Assembly (NCBI GenBank): GCA_902786015.1
Contig: CADAAU010000012.1
Coordinates: forward strand, 1 to 64,000
Direction: 5' to 3'
Length of the DNA: 64,000 nt
From: an uncultured Coriobacteriaceae bacterium
GTDB taxonomy: Bacteria > Actinomycetota > Coriobacteriia > Coriobacteriales > Atopobiaceae
Shown here: one piece after another, positions 45,831 through 54,040 of the stretch
Position numbering within the stretch: position 1 is the stretch's first letter
How the letters are laid out: every line of letters starts with the position of its first letter
Program-made: the position numbers and the translations under genes
Notes under the pieces: generated by a model
The model's database searches: none
What the model saw: only the letters and a program-made list of their open reading frames with translations
What the model was told of the DNA's origin: nothing

Positions 45831-47053
45831 TTGCGCTTGAATATGACGCGAGCTCCGCCGTGGCCCCCACCACGAGAGCCGCCACCTCGCGAGAAGCGAC
45901 GCTTGACTCGCTGCACGCGCTGATACAAGCTCATCGATCGATTGCGTGACTTCATTCCAAGCAATGGCACCGAAAGGAACGTCGGGCCAAAGAACGTGAC
46001 GAGACGCCAGATGAGGAATCCCGCATTCATGTTTGCGGGACCAAACATCCCGCCATAGAACATAAAGAAACTTCCCTCTGCGCCACCAGTTCCGCCCGGC
46101 AGAGGCACTGCTGTCGAAACCATTTGGACCATCGACCCCGCGGCGAGGCAGTTTAGGAAGTCCGCCTCGATGCCAAAGGCATGCAGCACGAACCACGGAA
46201 TCATATAGAAGCTCGCAAGCTGCGCCATGGTTACCAGGAGCGTGAGTCCCATGGACGGAAGGTCCTTTGCAGCCGTCATAAAGGCGTTAGAGAACTCCAT
46301 AACCTGCACGTTGACCATCTCGTGCCACTTCTCTTTGTTTTTGAGCAGGCCACGGCGCGAGAGGAAACCAATCAGGCCGTTGCCCACACGCATCACGAAC
46401 CGTGGGCACAGACAAATGACAAAAAGTCCCGCCAGTTCCAAGAAATGAACGCCAAACACGATGACGTTGATGAGGACGATGTCGCCATACGTCTCGAAGA
46501 AGAATCCCAGTTTTGCTATGAGCATGATGGCGGCAAAGAGCACCACGCCAAACTGGAACATGATGAAACGTGTGAACTGCGTCGCCGAAGCCTCTCCCAC
46601 GTCGAGGCCCGTGCGCGTGAGGCGCACAATCTGAGACGGTACGGCACCGGCCATCATAGGAGTCAGGTTTCCAAAAAAGATGCCGGATGCCTCGACGCTC
46701 ATCAGATCTCGGATGCCAACTGGAGAATCGTGGTCGATGTAGACTGCAATGGCGTATGCAAGCACGCCAAAAATAAAGTACGAGACGAAGCAGACGCAGG
46801 CAAGCCCGACCCACCCAAGGTCAACATGCGAGAGAGCGGTAATGAACTCCCCCATCTGACCCGAAACAATAAGATAAATCAGGTAGATGATGACGACTAC
46901 GCCCAAAAATATGGCGCCACGCGCCGCCTTCGATCTGTTTTCTTCCTCCTCGTTTGCCGGCCCGCGCTTTCCGCCGGCGACATGACCAACACCAAGCTTG
47001 AGTCCCTTCTTTGGATTCCTCTTTGGGTCTTTCGCAGGTATAGCTTCTGGCAT
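45827..47053 (-). CDS. LPG-synthase-TM/AglD-like membrane protein (UPF0104 family)
   Basis: 408 residues with a charged cytoplasmic start, then about eight membrane helices. Motifs of the family include NLTPMMAGAVPSQIVRL and MVSTAVPLPGGTGGAEGSFF. MprF-like flippase domains and AglD-type proteins belong here; members move or modify lipid-linked molecules. The C-terminal tail is Arg/Gly-rich (GGGSRGGGHGG), perhaps binding nucleic acid or phospholipid heads. No catalytic MprF synthase domain is present. ATG 47053 has AAGGAG 4 bases upstream. Confidence 0.82.
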   Translation of the reverse strand: MPEAIPAKDPKRNPKKGLKLGVGHVAGGKRGPANEEEENRSKAARGAIFLGVVVIIYLIYLIVSGQMGEFITALSHVDLGWVGLACVCFVSYFIFGVLAYAIAVYIDHDSPVGIRDLMSVEASGIFFGNLTPMMAGAVPSQIVRLTRTGLDVGEASATQFTRFIMFQFGVVLFAAIMLIAKLGFFFETYGDIVLINVIVFGVHFLELAGLFVICLCPRFVMRVGNGLIGFLSRRGLLKNKEKWHEMVNVQVMEFSNAFMTAAKDLPSMGLTLLVTMAQLASFYMIPWFVLHAFGIEADFLNCLAAGSMVQMVSTAVPLPGGTGGAEGSFFMFYGGMFGPANMNAGFLIWRLVTFFGPTFLSVPLLGMKSRNRSMSLYQRVQRVKRRFSRGGGSRGGGHGGARVIFKRK

Positions 47054-47209
47054 GACACTCCTTGGTCGTGTCTCAGTCAATAAAACTCGTGCTTTGTGGA
47101 AGCATTTCTTCCTTGGTTGTTCTACTATATTATGCCCATAGGGTGCTTTTGCAGAACAAAAACCACGTCTTGCACGCCTATAACACAGACATTAGGAGGG
47201 TGGAGCCGC

Positions 47210-48589
47210 ATGAAGCCCGGCCAGATTAATCAGCAAACCGAGTTCGGAGACGAGCCTCAAAAGACCTACATGCATAATCACAACATGCTTGTCTCCGTGT
47301 TGAGTGGTGCTCAACGAGCAGCAGGCTTCACCCCCGAGGGAAACGACATCTGTATCCATCTGGAACGAATACTCATAGACCGTCGAGAGCAGACCTTCGT
47401 TACCTTCGAGGGCGACACCGGCATTGAGGCTGTGCTCACCAAGCTTCACGACTATTTGAGTGCGTTCGAGGAGGAGCGCCACGGCGGACATCTTATGGGA
47501 CTGGTTGGTTCGCTTGTCTCCGCTCGAGGCGTCGTAGTCGGCGTCCGCATAACTCTTGAGGCCGGCGGCCAGATCGTCTATGAGGTTGGACCCACCACGC
47601 ACATGCGAGAGCTGCTTCAAGCCATAGAGCACGTGGACCGTCAGATTCATGTGGCAACGCACGCGCTTGGCTGCAATTACGAGCTTCTGGCCGAGGGTTA
47701 TAACCCCTATGTGGATGCTCCCCTCGACGTCCCTCTGGTTCCTCGTACGCGTTGGACGCTCCTCAACGCATATTTGTCGCAAACGGGACGCTATGCTCGC
47801 GACATGATGAGGTGCTGCTGTGCGACGCATGTTTCGCTCAGGTATCCCCATGGTCGCGACGGGATGGACATGTATCGCATCGCCACGGCACTCTCGCCCA
47901 TCACCATGTTCCTCACCGACAACGTGAGGAGCTTTAGGTCCTCCGGGGCTCGCCTTTGCCCGCGCATGACGAGGTCTCTTGTTTGGGAGGAGATCGACCC
48001 TCAACGTTGCGGAGTCGTACCGGGAACATTCTCGGACGGCTTTAGTGCCCAGGAGTACGCTCAATGGCTCGAGAGCCGCCGCACGATCCTCTTTACCGAT
48101 GCCATGGGCACCACCACATCCACTGGCAAGCGCACCACACGCGAGTTGATGGTAGAGCGCACCCTTTCGGCGTCTGAGTCTCTTGGACTCCTGAGTACCG
48201 TCTACCCCACCGTTCGCCTCTCACGACGCATGGAGCTCAGAGGCGCAGACTCCTTGCGTCCAATTCTGGCTGTGGGATATGCCTGCTTCCTCAAGGGTAT
48301 CTTCTGCAACTCGCTCTCCCTCGACGGCGCCTCCGATCTTTTTGGTCAAGTCAGTGACGATGAGGTCTCGCTCGCGGCATACGAGCTCCGCGTTCGTGGA
48401 TGGAATGCCACCGTCTATGGCATGCCCATAGACGAGCTTGTTCAGCGTCTTGTTCAGCTTGCACGCAACGGGCTCAGGGATCGTGAGGAACTCAACCTCT
48501 TCAACAGAATTGGCGAAATGTGGGACGTTGGCATGATTCCACGAGACGCCTTCGTGCACCAAGAAGAAAAGAAACGCCGAGGCTACTGA
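47210..48589 (+). CDS. gshA: Glutamate-cysteine ligase (GCS2/EgtA-like)
   Basis: 459 residues of the actinobacterial GCS2 type. Recognisable parts are EGYNPYVDAPLDVPLVPRTRW, GRYARDMMRCCCATHVSLRY and IATALSPITMFLTDN. It joins glutamate and cysteine to gamma-glutamylcysteine. No gshB or ergothioneine genes are in the window, so the end product is open. ATG 47210 has AGGAGGG 9 bases upstream; the open frame begins 38 codons earlier without a site. The following membrane-anchored gene is 57 bases away. Confidence 0.8.
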   Translation: MKPGQINQQTEFGDEPQKTYMHNHNMLVSVLSGAQRAAGFTPEGNDICIHLERILIDRREQTFVTFEGDTGIEAVLTKLHDYLSAFEEERHGGHLMGLVGSLVSARGVVVGVRITLEAGGQIVYEVGPTTHMRELLQAIEHVDRQIHVATHALGCNYELLAEGYNPYVDAPLDVPLVPRTRWTLLNAYLSQTGRYARDMMRCCCATHVSLRYPHGRDGMDMYRIATALSPITMFLTDNVRSFRSSGARLCPRMTRSLVWEEIDPQRCGVVPGTFSDGFSAQEYAQWLESRRTILFTDAMGTTTSTGKRTTRELMVERTLSASESLGLLSTVYPTVRLSRRMELRGADSLRPILAVGYACFLKGIFCNSLSLDGASDLFGQVSDDEVSLAAYELRVRGWNATVYGMPIDELVQRLVQLARNGLRDREELNLFNRIGEMWDVGMIPRDAFVHQEEKKRRGY

Positions 48590-48646
48590 TTGTAGTCGTT
48601 GCATGTTTCGTGCTTGTCGGTGCATCCACAATGGGAAGGGGCTAGT

Positions 48647-49363
48647 GTGACAGCTCAGAACACGCTTCGCAAACAGGGCCATGCAACAAAAGTAGTCTTA
48701 ATCCTTCTTGGAGTAATAGCGACTGCCATCGTCGCCTTACTCGTTTCACTCGTCGTCAGCGGATCGCGTGCCAACGACCTTTTGGACGAGGCCAAGTCAT
48801 ACTTGGAGCAAGCAAGAAACAACATCGATGAGGGCAACATTACGACCGCCGTAGATAATGCTAGAAAAGGTGTAGGCAATGTTAACGAGATTTCCAAGGA
48901 ACTCTCGGGTCCCCAGTGGAGCATTGCGTCAGTCATGCCGATAGTTGGCACCGACGCTCAAACGCTGCGCGATCTTGTTGACATCTCCCAAGACCTGTGT
49001 AACGAGGGCGTTCTTCCCATCATCGACCTGCTTGACCAGCTTCCCCTCGAGTTCTTTGATACGGACGACACAAACAATGACACCAGCAATTCCTCGAGCG
49101 CCAATCAGGACGAAGCTGATCCAATAGAAAGCTTTTCGCAGACACTCGACATATTGTCTAAGTTACCCGATACCTTGTCGCATTCCGCCGAAGTGGTGCG
49201 TGACTGTGAGCGGCGCTCGAACTCACTTCCTGACAGCCATTTTGACCAACTTGACCAATCCTCAGAACAGATGAAGGAGATGCTCGACACGACCTGTGAG
49301 CTCATTGACGACATTGAGGGATTGGTCGGCTCAATCGGCGGCCTCATGGCCTCGTTCTCGTAA
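48647..49363 (+). CDS. Membrane-anchored DUF4012-like protein
   Basis: 238 residues. One membrane helix lies at about 15-37, then a helical outside domain: ANDLLDEAKSYLEQARNNID, ISKELSGPQWSIASVMPIVGTDAQTLRDL and a Asp/Ser-rich linker. The GPQW and PIVG pattern matches the N-terminal part of DUF4012 proteins, but the large C-terminal part of that family is missing here. The GTG start at 48647 has GGGAAGGGG upstream. Function unknown, probably a cell-envelope protein. Confidence 0.65.
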   Translation: MTAQNTLRKQGHATKVVLILLGVIATAIVALLVSLVVSGSRANDLLDEAKSYLEQARNNIDEGNITTAVDNARKGVGNVNEISKELSGPQWSIASVMPIVGTDAQTLRDLVDISQDLCNEGVLPIIDLLDQLPLEFFDTDDTNNDTSNSSSANQDEADPIESFSQTLDILSKLPDTLSHSAEVVRDCERRSNSLPDSHFDQLDQSSEQMKEMLDTTCELIDDIEGLVGSIGGLMASFS

Positions 49364-49388
49364 GCACACAGAGACAAACTAATACAAA

Positions 49389-49423
49389 AGCAGGTCAGAC
49401 AACCGTCTGACCTGCTGTTTTTG
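49389..49423. terminator. Terminator between DUF4012-like gene and tRNA-Pro
   Basis: 12-base arms AGCAGGTCAGAC / GTCTGACCTGCT with a 4-base loop and a GTTTTT run on the plus strand. On the minus strand it follows tRNA-Pro at once and has TTTTG behind, so it can serve both. Confidence 0.88.
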
Positions 49424-49424
49424 C

Positions 49425-49501
<77 letters not shown>

Positions 49502-49514
49502 TAACATCTACGGA

Positions 49515-49543
49515 ATTATACGTCACTTCCTTAGATTGTTCAA
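49515..49543 (-). promoter_or_regulatory. Promoter of tRNA-Pro
   Basis: On the minus strand TTGAAC, a 17-base spacer and TATAAT, ending 13 bases before the tRNA 5' end. Confidence 0.85.
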
Positions 49544-49638
49544 CTACAAACCATAGCCTCTCGCCGCTTCCCTCCTTCCCTGACCGCAGGCAACTCATAC
49601 AATGTTGCACGACTACAAGATACAAAGAAGGGAGGGGC

Positions 49639-50580
49639 ATGCCTTCACGCAATCTAGGTAGGACACTCATCATCGCCAATCCCGCCTCGCATAGCGGAAA
49701 AGGTGAAGCGGCTGCCCTCTTTGCCACACGCTTCTTTTCGTCATTCCAATCGGTTACAGCTACCTGTGAGGTCATGCTTACAGAAGCTTCAGGTGACGGC
49801 CTGCACATGGCAGAGGCGGGGTATCAGTACGACACGGTCATAGCTCTTGGTGGGGACGGGATTATCCACGAGGTCATCAATGGCCTCATGCACATCGACA
49901 AGGAGTTGCGTCCTCGCTTGGGCATTATACCCATGGGGTCGGGCAATGACTTCGCCCGAACGATTCGCATCCGCAAGAATGACCCAGAGCGCGCCATATC
50001 CGAGCTCTTGCAGAGCATCGATAAGCCACTTGACCTTGGCAAGGTAAACGATGTGTACTTCATGCAGACGCTCTCCTTTGGCGTGGACGCCGCCATTGCC
50101 CTCGATACCACCGACCGCAGGGCAGAGCATACAAAACAAGCGGGCGCAGGACTCTTTGTGACCTCCGGTCTCAAACTCATCAGCCGTGGGATAAGAGGGT
50201 GGAATTACGTAGCCCAAATCGACGATGAGCACATCGAGGGTATTGACGTCGCCTTTGCGGTGCAAAATGGGCCGACCTACGGTGGTGGCTTCCGCATTTG
50301 TCCCGCCGCCGTACCCAACGACGGCTTGCTCGACATTTGCTTTTCTACCACTCGCCCCTCAACTCCCCATTCCCTGGCTCTCTTTGGCTTGGCCCGCTTT
50401 GGAAAGCACACCAAATCCAAGCGTTTGCATATGCGTCAGGCGCGCCATGTGGAAATCCACTTCCCAGAAGAGCAGCCTCCCTGTCAGGTCGACGGCGAAC
50501 GTCTCGAAGCGGAGCACTACGTAATTGATGTCGTGCCCAAAGTCCTCAGGGTCTTTGTGTCCCGAACTTGTTCGTGGTAG
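49639..50580 (+). CDS. Diacylglycerol/lipid kinase (DagK/YegS family)
   Basis: 313 residues. Family motifs: IANPASHSGKG at the N terminus, the nucleotide-binding ALGGDGIIHEVINGL, PMGSGNDFAR, and NGPTYGGGFRICPAA. It phosphorylates diacylglycerol or a related lipid for phospholipid recycling. ATG 49639 has GGGAGGGG 1-5 bases upstream, so spacing is short, but no other start gives the family N terminus. The next gene begins 9 bases after the stop. Confidence 0.9.
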   Translation: MPSRNLGRTLIIANPASHSGKGEAAALFATRFFSSFQSVTATCEVMLTEASGDGLHMAEAGYQYDTVIALGGDGIIHEVINGLMHIDKELRPRLGIIPMGSGNDFARTIRIRKNDPERAISELLQSIDKPLDLGKVNDVYFMQTLSFGVDAAIALDTTDRRAEHTKQAGAGLFVTSGLKLISRGIRGWNYVAQIDDEHIEGIDVAFAVQNGPTYGGGFRICPAAVPNDGLLDICFSTTRPSTPHSLALFGLARFGKHTKSKRLHMRQARHVEIHFPEEQPPCQVDGERLEAEHYVIDVVPKVLRVFVSRTCSW

Positions 50581-50589
50581 GAGAGCCTC

Positions 50590-51576
50590 ATGGAGAATGA
50601 AATCCAAAAGCACGAGCAGGACCTTGAGCGTAGGCCTCGCGATAACCGCTTATCGTACGAGTATCCCGATGACTCATACATGCGCTATCAGCCCGCCTTC
50701 CCCCAGTTCGAGGGCAGGCGGAGGCTCATTGCGATTATCGTTCTGGTTTGCTTCGCGCTCGTCTCCTTCTTTGTGTTTGGAGGACTCGCCTCCTCACCGG
50801 ACGTTCACGGAGCCACAATTGATGCGCTGGATGGAAAGAAGGACACAGTTATGACCCTTGTCGCCGGCTCTTCTGGTACATCGGCTGCCATAACGCTTTT
50901 GCCCGGTGACGCCGGAACTCCCATTGCCGAAAAGCTCGTTGACCTCAGCTCCGACTTCCTCATAGTAATCGCCGCAATCTACCTCGAAAAGTACCTGCTC
51001 ACGATCATAGGATTCCTCACGTTCAAGATCGTCATTCCCCTTGGATGCGCATTGCTCTGCGTGGTAGTGCTCTTGCGGGACAACGATCAGATTCGTTATG
51101 CGATCACAAACATGGTCGCACGCGTCACCCTTTTGGCCGTTGCGTTGTACTGCGTCGTGCCCGTAAGCGTCTTTGTGTCGAATATGATCGAGCAGACGTA
51201 TCAGAGTTCGCTCGATCATACGCTTACCCAGGCACAGGAGACCGCAAAGGAAATCGAACAGAAAGCGCAGGAGGAGGCAAATAACCAGGAGCAGAACCAG
51301 CAGCCGACGAACATCCTAGAGACGTTGCAGAACATTCCATCAGCCATCGAGCAACTTCCCGAAGAGGTCAACGCACTCGTCGAGAAAGGCAAAGAGGCGC
51401 TCAACGACTTCATTGAGGCACTTGCCGTCATGATAGTGACCTCCTGCATCATCCCCCTTCTGGTGTTGGTATTCTTTTTGTGGTTGGTCAAGTCGTTGCT
51501 GGGAGTAAGCGTCGAGCTGCCGATGGGCTGGCTTCGGCCACGGTCATTCAAACACAAGATTCGTACACGCTCGTAA
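50590..51576 (+). CDS. Membrane protein with coiled-coil domain, unknown
   Basis: 328 residues. Membrane helices lie at about 47-68, 115-165 (two) and 180-205, with a fifth near 275-300. Between the last two is a Gln/Glu-rich coiled coil (about 215-270, AKEIEQKAQEEANNQEQNQ). ATG 50590 has GGAGAG 4 bases upstream and 9 bases from the lipid kinase stop, so they form an operon. I do not recognise the family. Confidence 0.7.
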   Translation: MENEIQKHEQDLERRPRDNRLSYEYPDDSYMRYQPAFPQFEGRRRLIAIIVLVCFALVSFFVFGGLASSPDVHGATIDALDGKKDTVMTLVAGSSGTSAAITLLPGDAGTPIAEKLVDLSSDFLIVIAAIYLEKYLLTIIGFLTFKIVIPLGCALLCVVVLLRDNDQIRYAITNMVARVTLLAVALYCVVPVSVFVSNMIEQTYQSSLDHTLTQAQETAKEIEQKAQEEANNQEQNQQPTNILETLQNIPSAIEQLPEEVNALVEKGKEALNDFIEALAVMIVTSCIIPLLVLVFFLWLVKSLLGVSVELPMGWLRPRSFKHKIRTRS

Positions 51577-51584
51577 AAAAGTTC

Positions 51585-51613
51585 TTGCATCGCACAACGC
51601 CTTCAGCTAGTAT
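51585..51613 (+). promoter_or_regulatory. Promoter of tRNA-Glu
   Basis: TTGCAT, a 17-base spacer, then TAGTAT, 11 bases before the tRNA 5' end. Almost the same boxes precede tRNA-Gly. Confidence 0.85.
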
Positions 51614-51624
51614 TCTCATTGCAC

Positions 51625-51701
51625 GGCCCGTTCGTCTAGCGGTTTAGGACGCCGCCCTCTCAAGGCGGAGATCACCGGTTCGAATCCGGTACGGGCTACC
51701 A
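51625..51701 (+). tRNA. tRNA-Glu (CTC)
   Basis: 77 bases including encoded CCA. The anticodon stem-loop is CCGCC-CTCTCAA-GGCGG, giving CTC; the T-arm reads CCGGTTCGAATCCGG. The first acceptor pair is G-T. Confidence 0.95.
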
Positions 51702-51709
51702 AGAATTCG

Positions 51710-51745
51710 CAGGTCATCGAGGTATTCTCGGTGGCCTGATTTATT
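51710..51745 (+). terminator. Terminator of tRNA-Glu
   Basis: CAGGTCATCGAG pairs with CTCGGTGGCCTG (two G-U pairs), 5-base loop, then ATTTATTCTT. Confidence 0.75.
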
Positions 51746-51830
51746 CTTCTGGTCGCTCATCGCCGTCCGAGGGGACATTGAGGGAACATTCGCGACCAGG
51801 ACTTACGCTCAGCCTGGGCCACACCTTTAG

Positions 51831-54029
51831 TCATTCATCGTTTCCGTTGATCTGCTGGCGCTTTACCAAGTCCGCGAAGAAGCCGTCCTTCTCTATGAGC
51901 TCGTCATAGCTGCCGCTCTCCACAATCTTTCCTTTGTCCAGCGCGATTATCCGGTCGCACGAACGAATGGTCGAAAGGCGGTGGGCAATAACGATCCTCG
52001 TGCAGTCCAAGGCGTCGAGCGAGTCGGTCACCTTCTTTTGCGTAAGGTTGTCCAGTGCGCTGGTGGCCTCGTCCATTATGAGGATGCGCGGCTTTCCCAC
52101 AATGGCGCGCGCTATCATGAGCCGTTGCTTCTGGCCTCCGGAGATTCCGCCGCTGCCCTCGGAGATACGGGTGTGCATCCCCATTGGCATGAGCCTAATG
52201 TCTTCCGCCATGCCCACCTTTTCGGCTGCCTCCCAGGCTTCCTCCACGCTTAGGTAAGGTGCGGTAATGGTGATGTTTGAGTAAATGTCTCCCGCAAACA
52301 GCTTTCCGTCCTGCAGAACCGTGCCAATGCAGCGGCGCAGACTCCTCAGGTTGGTAGTGCTTATGTCATGGTTGTCATAATACACCGTACCCTCCTGCGG
52401 CGTTTGGAATCCCAGTAGTATTTTGACAAGTGTGGACTTGCCACATCCGCTCCTACCTACGATGCCCACGTACTCGCCTGGCTTTATGGTAAGCGAGAGG
52501 TCGTCGACCACCGCAGGACTGTCCTGATCGTAGCGGAAGGTAACGTGGTTGAGCTCAATTCTGCCTGTAAGCTCGGACACCATAGCCTTGTCGTTACCGT
52601 ACTCCGGCACAGCCTGAAGAACGGGTTCTATCATTCTAAGACAGGGACCAAGCTCCGCAATCCACCTAAGTCGCGGAGCCGCCGCATCGAGACAGCCCAT
52701 TGCCGTGCCGTAAGCTGTGGAGAAGGCTGCAAAGCTGGCTACCGACACATGGCCCTCATAAGCCAGGTAAAACGCCAAGAGCAAGCCGAGCAGTCGGCAC
52801 ACTGCAACGAGCTGTGCCCTCGCGCATAGGGGAAATCTTGTACTGTAGGTCGCCGCAGCCTGACTGGCATATCCATCCAGCCACCTTGCGTCTGCCCGAT
52901 TCTCACTACCGCTAAGCTTAAGACGCTGAGCGCCAGAAAAGAGGTCAAACACTACGCCGCCGTTGAGCTCGCTACTCAAGAACCGCCACATGGTTAGCTG
53001 CTGCTCCTGAATCGTTGTAACAACGTACACCACAAGGACCAAAGCAATGGCCACGAGCGCTGCGGGTAGTAGTTCCGGCGCAACGAAGAGGATGGGCAGC
53101 GACATAACAATGGAAATCAGCGTGTTAGTAATGACAAACAGAATGTCCGTTATTGTTTTGGACACATTATTGAACGACGAGATCCTTTGCGAGAGACCAC
53201 CAGCCGTATTGTCCCTAAAAAACGTAACGGGAAGGTTGAGCACGCGAGCAAAAACGCCGTTTTCCACCACCACGTCCAGTCGGTTTTGGATGCGCGTGCT
53301 GAGGGAGAACTGTGCCGAGCGCATAAGGAAGTTTGCGAGCGCCAGAGACACGAGGAACACAAAGAGCGAGAGAAGCAACGGCACGGTTTTCGTGGGAATG
53401 ATTCGATCGAAGGCAAGCTTTACGGACATCGTGGATACGATTCCGGCAACGGACATAAGAATGGCCGAGAGGAAATACAACGTTAGGTCGCCAGGCTTTA
53501 TTTGGTGAACCAAGAGCTTAAGGTACTCTTTTCCGGTTAGAGGACGGGCGGGCAGCGGGGAGTAGAAGCACCGTGCGTCCTCGTTAAAGAGTTGGGCCTC
53601 CTTTTTTGTAACATGCACCCTTTTGCCCGTTGCGGGCTCGTGGTAATAAAGTCCGTAGTACGACCCAGAAAACAGGGCAACGGCTCCGCTACCATCACGA
53701 AGGGTAACCAGCAACGGTCCGTCGCTGTCTTTCCACCACTTGTCTGTGAGACGCACATCCCTCATGGTCATATTAGTAATTCTAAGGACCTCGTCAATAA
53801 CTTGGTCGTCGCTTTGGTTGGGAGCCACGTCAATTGGCTGCTCGAGGTCAAAATAGCGTGCGATGAGTTCCATCTGCAGTGCCACGCTCGTATCCGACGC
53901 CTTTGCATCGGCAAAAGAGGACCTCTGTGCACCAATTACAGCGCCCAGGCGCTGCTTGTTTTTTGTTACCGCGGCATTGTCGTTTTCCAACCGCGCTTCG
54001 AGCTGTTCTCCAAACAGGGTCATGGTCAT
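51831..54029 (-). CDS. NHLM-type ABC exporter, second ATPase-permease component
   Basis: 732 residues. The N-terminal about 170 residues have the NHLM component-2 hallmark (VRLTDKWWKDSDGPLLV) with a preceding cyclic-nucleotide-like region. Six membrane helices follow, then an ATPase with GRSGCGKST, GGISGGQKQRLMIARAI and LIMDEATSALD. In known NHLM clusters this protein works with a C39-containing ABC protein and an HlyD-like adaptor to export processed peptides. ATG 54029 has AAGGGATGG upstream. It starts 11 bases after the stop of the C39-type gene. All ATPase motifs are intact. Confidence 0.88.
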   Translation of the reverse strand: MTMTLFGEQLEARLENDNAAVTKNKQRLGAVIGAQRSSFADAKASDTSVALQMELIARYFDLEQPIDVAPNQSDDQVIDEVLRITNMTMRDVRLTDKWWKDSDGPLLVTLRDGSGAVALFSGSYYGLYYHEPATGKRVHVTKKEAQLFNEDARCFYSPLPARPLTGKEYLKLLVHQIKPGDLTLYFLSAILMSVAGIVSTMSVKLAFDRIIPTKTVPLLLSLFVFLVSLALANFLMRSAQFSLSTRIQNRLDVVVENGVFARVLNLPVTFFRDNTAGGLSQRISSFNNVSKTITDILFVITNTLISIVMSLPILFVAPELLPAALVAIALVLVVYVVTTIQEQQLTMWRFLSSELNGGVVFDLFSGAQRLKLSGSENRADARWLDGYASQAAATYSTRFPLCARAQLVAVCRLLGLLLAFYLAYEGHVSVASFAAFSTAYGTAMGCLDAAAPRLRWIAELGPCLRMIEPVLQAVPEYGNDKAMVSELTGRIELNHVTFRYDQDSPAVVDDLSLTIKPGEYVGIVGRSGCGKSTLVKILLGFQTPQEGTVYYDNHDISTTNLRSLRRCIGTVLQDGKLFAGDIYSNITITAPYLSVEEAWEAAEKVGMAEDIRLMPMGMHTRISEGSGGISGGQKQRLMIARAIVGKPRILIMDEATSALDNLTQKKVTDSLDALDCTRIVIAHRLSTIRSCDRIIALDKGKIVESGSYDELIEKDGFFADLVKRQQINGNDE

Positions 54030-54040
54030 CCATCCCTTGC